Assembly: GCA_900544445.1 (NCBI GenBank)
Contig: UQVK01000119.1
Location: forward strand, 1 to 10,361
Direction: 5' to 3'
Length of the DNA stretch: 10,361 bases
Source of the DNA: an uncultured Lachnospiraceae bacterium
Lineage (GTDB): Bacteria; Bacillota; Clostridia; Lachnospirales; Lachnospiraceae
Both the position numbers and the translations under genes were made by a program. Below are positions 1-5,284 of the stretch, piece by piece. Position 1 is the first letter of the stretch. Every line of letters begins with the position of its first letter. A model generated the notes under the pieces. It saw only the letters and a program-made list of their open reading frames with translations, was not told the DNA's origin and did no database searches.

Positions 1-191
1 CCGATAAAGCGAATACCCGGCTTCGAAGCAGGTATTATAAAATGATCCGCCATGGGAAGAAGAAAAATATAGCAGTAGCAGCAGTAGCAAGAGAACTTGC
101 ATGCTTCATCTGGGGCATGATGACAGGAAACATCAGCATTAGCATCCGCGTCACGGCAGGTACATCAGGTCCGGCTGTCCGTCAAGGGTAA
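1..191 (+). CDS. IS110-family transposase, C-terminal fragment (5' truncated by window edge)
   Basis: The frame is open from base 3 and ends at TAA 189-191, giving 62 residues. It opens with DKANTRLRSRYYK and continues with HGKKKNIAVAAVARELACFI and then WGMMTGNI. The N-R-L-R-x-R-Y-Y / G-K / A-V-A-R-E-L-x-x-F-I-W pattern is the tail that follows the Transposase_20 (PF02371) region in IS110-family transposases. The RuvC-like DEDD domain and the catalytic serine lie upstream and are not in the window. The last residues after GNI look low in conservation. The frame was found by reading through the window edge; there is no start codon of its own. An identical fragment sits at the opposite end. Confidence 0.85.
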   Translation, partial: DKANTRLRSRYYKMIRHGKKKNIAVAAVARELACFIWGMMTGNISISIRVTAGTSGPAVRQG

Positions 192-300
192 AATGAACCG
201 CTGCGCGGCCCCTGACAGCCAGCCGTCCCTGATGGAAAGCGCAATCAAGCAGCAATCGGCAGTAAACTGCAGCTTGCTGCCAGAAGAATAACAATTGAAT

Positions 301-505
301 ATCTGTCAGTATCTGAAAGGAGCTGTGATCACTGTAAGGTTCGAGTTATCTGCGCCTTTTCTATGTTGGCACTTCGGTGATCCACGCTTTTAGATCGCAG
401 GGCTCTCGGCGGAACCATTAGCCTGTCGGTAACCAATCCACGAATAACAGAGTGGCCACATGCCGGGAACTGTTAAATCAGAGCTCCTTCCAGATGCTGA
501 CAGAT
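301..505 (+). ncRNA. Candidate IS guide RNA (bridge/seek RNA) region
   Basis: Bases 301-329 pair with 477-505 as a 29-bp stem (26 Watson-Crick pairs, one G-U, two mismatches). Inside it are nested helices: GGTTC 338-342 with GAACC 412-416, GAG 343-345 with CTC 405-407, and CTGCG 350-354 with CGCAG 396-400, leaving unpaired loops at 346-349 and 401-404. There is a C(UUCG)G tetraloop hairpin at 370-379 and further hairpins at 418-432 and 438-455. IS110-family elements encode a structured guide RNA with internal loops that pair with target and donor DNA; IS1111 members carry it downstream of the transposase, as here. That this structure is the guide RNA, and that it is read from the plus strand, is inference. 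Confidence 0.4.
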
Positions 506-514
506 CGCACAAGT

Positions 515-570
515 GTGACTGTCAAGAAAAAGTTTCTTGGAAACGGAATTTACTTCTTGACAAAAGTCAC
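515..570 (+). other. Subterminal hairpin of the IS 3' end
   Basis: Bases 515-528 pair with 554-570 as a 14-bp stem interrupted only by a three-base bulge (563-565). Its loop contains a second small hairpin, GTTTC 532-536 with GAAAC 540-544. It lies 14 bases from the inferred element end. IS1111-type elements are known to have subterminal inverted repeats, but those pair the two element ends, so this local hairpin may instead be an RNA structure or end-recognition site. Confidence 0.45.
557..562 (+). promoter_or_regulatory. Candidate outward -35 box of a circle-junction promoter
   Basis: A perfect TTGACA points out of the element and ends 22 bases before the inferred IS end. No -10 box stands at the right distance in this copy (the six bases after a 17-base spacer are GAAAAG). 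In several IS110-family elements a -35 in the right end joins a -10 in the left end after circularisation to express element RNA. The left end is not in this window, so the match cannot be tested here. Confidence 0.35.
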
Positions 571-1271
571 TTCATAACAGAAAAGGAAAAATGCAGCTGC
601 ATTCCATACAATTCCTCCGCTGCATCAACCTGCTCTTCAAAAAATCTGGAAAAAGGCTTTGCATGAACGCGTCCGATACAATCATAAATATCCTGATCCA
701 GAGAATAATCATTAAGGTCTGACAACAAAGCCAAGCCGTTGTCAAAAACGGGGCAATATCGAAACTCCATTGTTTTTTCATTTCGTATGACAGCCAGATT
801 GTTTGTATGACGATCCTCGTTCAGAAAAAAAGCGTCCAGCTCCAGCAGTAAGGTCAGATATTCTCCGGCTCTGGTCAGCCCGGTTGTCCGCTCCATGAAA
901 TCTGTCGTGTAACGAATTCTCTCCTTCGCTTCCTTCATTTTGCCAAGCGTCTCCGCCAGTCCCCGCCCCATATAGGCACGATGCAGCCGCTCAAGCGGCA
1001 CCAGTATTTCGTCCTTATCCCGAAAGTTGTCACTGACACATCCGGAAAGCTCCCTCCCCTGATACCGAATCCGCACCGGCCCGTATTCTGCAAAGCCGGA
1101 CACATTGGACCGTTTCAGTAGCCGTGATATCAAAACCTCTGAAAGCGCTTCATATCCCATATAGTCAGCCTTGTACCACTTTCCCTTCCACTGCCATTTG
1201 GGCTGATCCCCCTTGGAAGTGTGTCCCTGATCCGGCTCACGGATGACAACATCAAGATCAATTCTTTCCAT
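567..1271 (-). CDS. HipA-like protein kinase, C-terminus cut by the IS insertion
   Basis: This 234-residue frame resembles small HipA/PI-kinase-fold proteins. Visible elements are a Gly/Ser loop near 19-22 (SKGD), the following W-Y-K (K34) and GYEALSE stretch, a catalytic loop FLNEDRHTNN at 149-158 (D153, N157/N158) and a metal-binding FDNG at 176-179 (D177). This is the HipA order and spacing, so ATP-dependent protein phosphorylation is likely; the target is unknown. The start at 1271 has AGGAG six bases upstream and overlaps the upstream HTH gene by 14 bases, implying translational coupling. The last four or five codons (SVMK and stop) are IS DNA, bases 567-584. From memory, related proteins continue some tens of residues past this point, so the native C-terminus is probably lost. 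The catalytic core remains, so residual activity is possible. Confidence 0.65.
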   Translation of the reverse strand: MERIDLDVVIREPDQGHTSKGDQPKWQWKGKWYKADYMGYEALSEVLISRLLKRSNVSGFAEYGPVRIRYQGRELSGCVSDNFRDKDEILVPLERLHRAYMGRGLAETLGKMKEAKERIRYTTDFMERTTGLTRAGEYLTLLLELDAFFLNEDRHTNNLAVIRNEKTMEFRYCPVFDNGLALLSDLNDYSLDQDIYDCIGRVHAKPFSRFFEEQVDAAEELYGMQLHFSFSVMK

Positions 1272-1857
1272 CCGCAGCTCCTTTCCGTGGATAATAGCGG
1301 AATTTCAGCCACATATCATCATCAGCGGTTCTTCCCCCGGTCTTTTCCACAATCTGCAGCGGGTCATAGGAGGTCAGCTGAAGCTCTCTCAGAATATCCT
1401 TTGCGTTACCGCGTGAAGCCGGAAAGCAGCGCTCCTCCAGAAATCTTTCAAAATCTTCCCAGGATGGATTCTCAACGACACCAAAAGCACGATGCAGCAT
1501 ATCCCTGGTTTTATTCCGGATCAGGACCTTCCGATTCATAAAATCCACATCAATAACCGTACAAGGGTACTGCCGGTACATATATGTCATACGCAGCGTG
1601 AAGGTCTCTGACGGCTTTTCATTGATATATCTTCCAATCACCTGTCGGGAAGTTTGAAACTGCTTCGCAACTTCATTCACCGTCATACCGTTTTCAATCA
1701 TATCCCTGATCTTCTGCACATCCTCCGGTGTAAACTTTTTCTTCCGCCCTGCCCCGCGGGGGTTCTTTTCCTGCAGCGAACGCGCAATTTCTTTCAGCTG
1801 ATTGACATCGTCCGTCCCAAACAGTTCCACACACAATTCCCGATAATCCACATTCAT
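1258..1857 (-). CDS. HTH regulator-like partner of a HipA-like kinase
   Basis: The 199-residue product has a basic linker (GRKKK, about 37-41) and a resolvase/Hin-type helix-turn-helix at about 42-79 (FTPEDVQKIRDMI, NGMTVNEVAKQF, SRQVIGRYI). A C-terminal domain at about 99-187 contains RAFGV, PSWEDFERFLEERCFP, YDPLQIVEKT and a final D-D-x-W. I remember this last block as occurring beside HipA-like kinases in Clostridia, where it is uncharacterised. A DNA-binding protein with a kinase-associated domain encoded just before the kinase suggests an autoregulated toxin-antitoxin-like or sensory pair. I chose the ATG at 1857 because GAGG lies seven bases upstream; the ATG at 1875, six codons earlier, has no ribosome binding site. 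Confidence 0.65.
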   Translation of the reverse strand: MNVDYRELCVELFGTDDVNQLKEIARSLQEKNPRGAGRKKKFTPEDVQKIRDMIENGMTVNEVAKQFQTSRQVIGRYINEKPSETFTLRMTYMYRQYPCTVIDVDFMNRKVLIRNKTRDMLHRAFGVVENPSWEDFERFLEERCFPASRGNAKDILRELQLTSYDPLQIVEKTGGRTADDDMWLKFRYYPRKGAADGKN

Positions 1858-1894
1858 GGAAATCCTCTTTTTCATTCTATTATATGCAATTATT

Positions 1895-3949
1895 TTAATT
1901 TAATTCCATTATATCAAAAGAGTGGGCATTGTCAACGCTGATGCAGCAGGCGCAGTCCCCAGAAACATCCATTTCAACCTCTGTACCGTTTACAAATCCG
2001 CAGGAAATCCCGCCAATGGCAGGAATTCCCATTTCACGGGCAAGAATGGCCCCGTGGGACAGGATACTGACTTCAGGAAGCAACAGACCGTTGATATTGA
2101 AAAAATAGGAGGACAGCACAGGTGAGATCCACTGACTGTATACGATACTTCCCCCCGGGATATTCATGATTTCAAAAATATCCCCCGGATTCTGCAGGCA
2201 GTATATTTTCCCCTTGGCATGGCCCGGAGAAATGGTTTCTCCCTGAATCACAGAAGCCGTATTCCTTTTCTGATAAACGCATTTTCCGTCCTGTATCCGC
2301 AGAGGCATTTCATATTTTCCGCTGTTTTCAAAATCTCGTTTTCGAGTTTGAATACAGGCTTCAAAGGCTTCCTTTTTCTCCCTTCCATCCAGAACCTGTT
2401 TCAGTTCATCGTATTTCAAAAAATAAATTTCATCCCTGTTCAGTCCAATCCGCTCCTCCAGCCGCTCCAGAAGTCGACGGATTGTATAAGACCCCAGACA
2501 CAGCAGATAATCATCGTCCTCCGTCCGCTTTATGGCCGCTTTGCAGGCATCAATCAGGGGGCTCAGCTCTTCATCATCCGTCACCCCGCCTTCATCCTCT
2601 TCCGGCGCCACTCTGACGATTTGCCTGTCCTGAGCAATCTGTATCATTTCATCAAAATAATCACTCAGGCTCCTGCATCTGATATAAAAGGGATGTGAAG
2701 TTTCCGCACCGTATTTCTCAAGAAAAACTGTTTTCTTTGTTTCAAACGCTTCTCCTCTTTTTTCTTTCAGCAGATTCACAAAATCAATCCGTTTCTGGAC
2801 ATTAATGGTTCTGACGGAACGAATTAGCCGAAGGAAAATATCCTGATAATTTTCATATTTTTCCTTCAAAGCATCTAACAGCTCCTGCTGGCACTTTTTC
2901 CGATAGAGAAACCAGTCCAGATTCATGTACATGGAAACAAGCTCTCTATACTTTCTGACCGCGTCTTCCAGCAGAATCAGGCTGCTTTCCTTTTTCTGAA
3001 TTTCCAGGAAATAATCCGTGAAATGTTTCCAGATACCTTCCCAATTCTTCCAATCCCTGTCAGGCTCTCTTTTCAGTCTGTAATCCGTGCTGAAATAAAC
3101 ATAATTTTCAAACACGATATGAGGTCTTTCACTCAGCAGGCCGGAGGGATCCATTGTCCTCACCAGCGGTGTAAACGGAAGCTGAAGTTCTTCCTGTAAA
3201 ACCCATGTTCCAGCCGGTATGTTTCCCCGGTATTCCGGCCTCGGCCTTTTTCCTGTCGTTATCGGCCGGCACTGAAGCAGGAACAGCCTGTCCTGCGAAA
3301 CGCAGAATTCCACATCCACATTGCATCCCAACATTTTTCTCAGTCTTTTTTCATGCTCCAGCAATTCTTCGATTTTTTGTGCGGAAACATATTCCGCCTT
3401 TCCGGATTTCCAGCCTGTTTCCGCTTCATAGACATCCGGGGTTATATTTCCCTTTACCAGCCGTTCGCAGGGCCCCTGCGTGAATTCTATGACAGGTCCG
3501 TCTCCTTTTCCAAAGGGAGAAGCCGAAAACAGAATTCCGGAATAATCCGCTTCAATATATGGCTGTATCACCGTTCCCATATGAAACCAGTCCTGTCCTG
3601 CGGATTCCCACACCTCTTTTATGGCTTCTGCTGTTTTGTTTTTATCCCGGACAAAAATGGATTTGAATTTTCCGGCCCTGGATGAGTGTTCCAGATCCTC
3701 AAATTCAAAAGAGGACCTGACCATGATTCCCCTGCAGTCCACAAATGCTCTCCTTACCTCTTCCTCTGCCTGATGAAGGATATTTTCTTCCTTTTCTTCG
3801 TGAAGCCAGCTTTGCGGGCAGGCTATAAGAAGGGTCTGCGGTATCCGGACGCCTTTTTCATACATCTTCCATAGATTCTGCGCTTTCATTCCATAGCGGC
3901 TGATATCTTCTGCCGATACACCGTTAAGTGCTGTAACCACCCCGTCCAT
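1895..3949 (-). CDS. PEP-synthase / rifampin-phosphotransferase-like dikinase of unknown substrate
   Basis: This 684-residue protein has the two outer domains of PEP synthase and pyruvate phosphate dikinase. The N-terminal ATP-grasp domain (about 1-235) shows YGMKAQNL near 19-26, IMVRSSFEFEDLEHSSRAG, MGTVIQPYIEADYSGILFSA and the closing LFLLQCRPIT. The C-terminal phosphohistidine domain (about 565-670) shows ISPGHAKGKIY and SILSHGAILAREMGIPAIGG, with the phosphate-carrying His at about 632. The reaction is expected to be ATP + X to AMP + Pi + X-P through that histidine. The central 330 residues are charged and helical and match no substrate domain I know. The protein is shorter than Rph or PpsA as I know them (roughly 790-870 residues), so neither name is justified. 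It starts after GGAGG and lies 30 bases after the HIT gene, in the same operon. Antibiotic inactivation, biosynthesis or an unknown small molecule are all possible. Confidence 0.75.
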   Translation of the reverse strand: MDGVVTALNGVSAEDISRYGMKAQNLWKMYEKGVRIPQTLLIACPQSWLHEEKEENILHQAEEEVRRAFVDCRGIMVRSSFEFEDLEHSSRAGKFKSIFVRDKNKTAEAIKEVWESAGQDWFHMGTVIQPYIEADYSGILFSASPFGKGDGPVIEFTQGPCERLVKGNITPDVYEAETGWKSGKAEYVSAQKIEELLEHEKRLRKMLGCNVDVEFCVSQDRLFLLQCRPITTGKRPRPEYRGNIPAGTWVLQEELQLPFTPLVRTMDPSGLLSERPHIVFENYVYFSTDYRLKREPDRDWKNWEGIWKHFTDYFLEIQKKESSLILLEDAVRKYRELVSMYMNLDWFLYRKKCQQELLDALKEKYENYQDIFLRLIRSVRTINVQKRIDFVNLLKEKRGEAFETKKTVFLEKYGAETSHPFYIRCRSLSDYFDEMIQIAQDRQIVRVAPEEDEGGVTDDEELSPLIDACKAAIKRTEDDDYLLCLGSYTIRRLLERLEERIGLNRDEIYFLKYDELKQVLDGREKKEAFEACIQTRKRDFENSGKYEMPLRIQDGKCVYQKRNTASVIQGETISPGHAKGKIYCLQNPGDIFEIMNIPGGSIVYSQWISPVLSSYFFNINGLLLPEVSILSHGAILAREMGIPAIGGISCGFVNGTEVEMDVSGDCACCISVDNAHSFDIMELN
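1908..1935 (-). promoter_or_regulatory. Promoter of the HTH/HipA-like kinase operon
   Basis: On the minus strand, TTGACA (1930-1935) is followed after 16 bases by TATAAT (1908-1913), both perfect sigma-A consensus boxes. Both lie inside the last codons of the dikinase gene, whose stop is at 1895-1897. A second TATAAT is present at 1879-1884 with no matching -35. The A+T-rich leader between them is roughly palindromic around 1888-1906 and could bind the HTH protein; that part is speculation. Confidence 0.7.
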
Positions 3950-3979
3950 TTCTCTCCTCCGAAAGATAACTCAAATTCT

Positions 3980-4396
3980 TTATTTCCCAGCATCCCCGGT
4001 CATTTTCAGTTCTTCATACACGTCTTCCAGATTACGCCTGGCTCCCCGAAAGGCAGGCCATGCATCGATTCCGTCTCCCTTTTTTCTTGGAATGATATGG
4101 ATATGAAAATGAGGTACGGACTGACCGGCGCTTTCATCGCTGGCATTCAGCAGATTCACGCCGTCATATCCGCAATTTTCCGTGCAATGACCGGCAACTC
4201 TCTTTACCGCAGCCATCAGGTGATTCAGGGTATCCGAATCGCAGTCCAGAATATTCTTCACGTGCTTTCGAGGCACAGCCACCATATGCCCGTCCACATC
4301 CCCTGCAATATCCATAAATACCACTGCATATTTGTCTTCGTATATGATTTTTCCCGGCAGTTCGCCGGATATGATTTTGCAAAAAATACAGTCCAT
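3980..4396 (-). CDS. HIT (histidine triad) family nucleotide hydrolase
   Basis: The 138-residue product is full length for a prokaryotic HIT/HINT protein. It begins MDCIFCKIISGELP, with the usual Cys3-x-x-Cys6 pair, then has the D-x-x-x-x-x-x-D-I / GH-x-x-x-x-P-x-x-H strand-turn pattern (GHMVAVPRKH, 36-45) and ends its core with the triad HFHIH followed by IIPR at 96-104. His98 is the expected nucleophile. The family removes AMP or other groups from nucleotide phosphoramidates and adenylates. The start has AGGAG eight bases upstream. It is followed 30 bases later by the dikinase-like gene, an enzyme expected to release AMP, and preceded by a MazG-like gene, so nucleotide clean-up is a plausible shared theme. 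The physiological substrate cannot be read from the sequence. Confidence 0.93.
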   Translation of the reverse strand: MDCIFCKIISGELPGKIIYEDKYAVVFMDIAGDVDGHMVAVPRKHVKNILDCDSDTLNHLMAAVKRVAGHCTENCGYDGVNLLNASDESAGQSVPHFHIHIIPRKKGDGIDAWPAFRGARRNLEDVYEELKMTGDAGK

Positions 4397-4421
4397 GTTT
4401 TCTCTCCTTTTGCTACTGTTG

Positions 4422-4450
4422 ACAATAAAAATTTTTTAATTGGATATCAA
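4422..4450 (-). promoter_or_regulatory. Probable promoter of the HIT-dikinase operon
   Basis: The minus strand has TTGATA (4445-4450), a 17-base spacer and TATTGT (4422-4427), placing the transcript start about 20 bases before the HIT start codon. The promoter is bounded by an imperfect dyad (GTTGA at 4418-4422, TCAAC at 4447-4451) that could be an operator. No terminator was seen between the MazG-like gene and this point, so read-through is also possible. Confidence 0.45.
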
Positions 4451-4502
4451 CATTCTCTGGCAAAAGCTGCAGATTCCTGGCGGAGAATAACCACCTCTTC
4501 TT

Positions 4503-4832
4503 TCAGACTCCTCTTGATGTCAGATACTGCTCCTCATCCTCCCGGGCCGAAAGGAATGCCCTTTCCAGATCAATCTGATAACAGTCCGCCAGTCTCATTA
4601 CCTGCGCGATCACATCCGCCATCTCATTTCCAAGACGTTCATCCACATCCGGGACCTCATCGGTAAGAGCATAATACTTTTCCTTAATCATCACCTGCTT
4701 TGCCAGTTCTCCAACCTGCTTGGACAGCTCAATCATTGCGCCCTGGGCATTCCATTCCCGCAGTTCGATTTTGTTGAAACGCCTCACCACTTCCCGATAC
4801 ATCTCCTGCATTTCTTCAAATGTTTTTCCCAT
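4503..4832 (-). CDS. MazG-like nucleotide pyrophosphohydrolase family protein
   Basis: The 109-residue all-alpha protein has the MazG-like order: WNAQGAMIELSKQVGELAK (about 28-46), then LGNEMADVIAQVMRLADCYQIDLERAF near the C-terminus, with the E-x-x-D metal site in NEMAD. MazG enzymes hydrolyse NTPs to NMP and pyrophosphate. The usual EE-x-x-E first metal motif reads KQ-x-x-E here, so two acidic ligands are missing. I recall KQVG in a group of stand-alone Firmicutes MazG-like proteins, so it may be a family trait rather than decay; activity is uncertain. I chose the ATG at 4832 because GGGAGG lies nine bases upstream and the length fits one domain. An ATG at 4913 is in frame, but its extra 27 residues show no known pattern. 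It precedes the HIT-dikinase pair by 106 bases. Confidence 0.7.
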   Translation of the reverse strand: MGKTFEEMQEMYREVVRRFNKIELREWNAQGAMIELSKQVGELAKQVMIKEKYYALTDEVPDVDERLGNEMADVIAQVMRLADCYQIDLERAFLSAREDEEQYLTSRGV

Positions 4833-4893
4833 CCTCTGGTACCTCCCACAAATCCTGTTTCTGATCGTTTCTGCCATCAATTTGGTATTCTCT

Positions 4894-4923
4894 ATTTTAT
4901 CATAATACAGCATGATCCTCCAA
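4894..4923 (-). promoter_or_regulatory. Possible promoter of the MazG-like gene
   Basis: The minus strand shows TTGGAG (4918-4923), an 18-base spacer and TAAAAT (4894-4899). This would start a leader of about 55 bases before the ATG at 4832 and would exclude the longer reading frames as starts. The -35 box is weak. Confidence 0.35.
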
Positions 4924-5203
4924 CATTCTTCCGGTCTGAATCTGCTGCACATTCCTGCCATCATGTAAAGCAAAACTGCCCCAAGTATACTGTCGCAAAT
5001 TACTGTACCGCTTAATATTTTAAAAGCCCAATCAGAACCGTGTGAAAACAAGAAACTTTACGGTTCAAATTCCATTCATCCCCGTTGAAACCGTACACCG
5101 GTATTCAGTTACCGTAATCAGGAAATCGAAAACGGTGCCACGAACAGTAAAATTCATTTTCCCGGGCACCCCTGTCACCACCAAATACTCCCCCTATTTT
5201 CTC
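4924..5203. other. Intergenic region without a supported gene
   Basis: The frame of the MazG-like gene stays open to 5051, but its upstream residues are hydrophobic, match nothing I know and lack a good ribosome binding site. Together with the stretch down to the MazG-like start it makes a gene-free interval of about 370 bases. The only structure is a dyad at 5060-5068 / 5085-5094 (ACGGTTCAA with TTG-A-AACCGT) and several further ACCGT/ACGGT words near 5005, 5111 and 5132, which could be binding sites for a regulator. I see no RNA gene. Confidence 0.4.
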
Positions 5204-5205
5204 AT

Positions 5206-5244
5206 AAAAACAGCCCCGGCCATCCACATTCTGGAGCCGGGGCT
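5206..5244 (-). terminator. Terminator of the aldo/keto reductase gene
   Basis: AGCCCCGGC at 5212-5220 pairs perfectly with GCCGGGGCT at 5236-5244. On the minus strand the 9-bp GC-rich stem is followed, one base later, by five T (5206-5210). It lies 40 bases past the reductase stop codon. Confidence 0.88.
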
Positions 5245-5284
5245 ATTCTTAGCAGGTACCCTTTTTTCCTTTTTCGTTTATGTA

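Larger units (their letters stand above)
1..584 (+). mobile_element. IS110-family element, 3' part (left copy)
   Basis: This is the 3' portion of an IS110-family insertion sequence, entered at its 5' side by the window edge. It holds the last 62 codons of the transposase and then about 390 bases of structured non-coding DNA. The inner boundary is placed at 584 because the identical inverted copy at the other end stops matching there; the true end may be a few bases earlier, since both copies run into an A-tract. IS110 elements use a DEDD/serine transposase, have no classical terminal inverted repeats and excise as circles. The long non-coding stretch on the 3' side resembles the IS1111 subgroup, where the guide RNA lies downstream of the transposase. 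Subgroup placement is inference; family assignment is fairly firm. Confidence 0.85.

Noticed and set aside
301..505. A nested MITE with 29-bp terminal inverted repeats
   Set aside because: The length and repeats would fit, but I see no target duplication at its edges, and the nested helices with small loops fit a structured RNA better. It stays an alternative.
460..666. Small plus-strand reading frame present in both inverted copies with different C-termini
   Set aside because: It spans the structured non-coding IS end and runs across the insertion junction into different flanks. It has no ribosome binding site and no protein-like conservation.
4833..5051. N-terminal extension of the MazG-like protein with a hydrophobic segment
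   Set aside because: The better ribosome binding site and normal domain length point to 4832, and the extension has no recognisable pattern.
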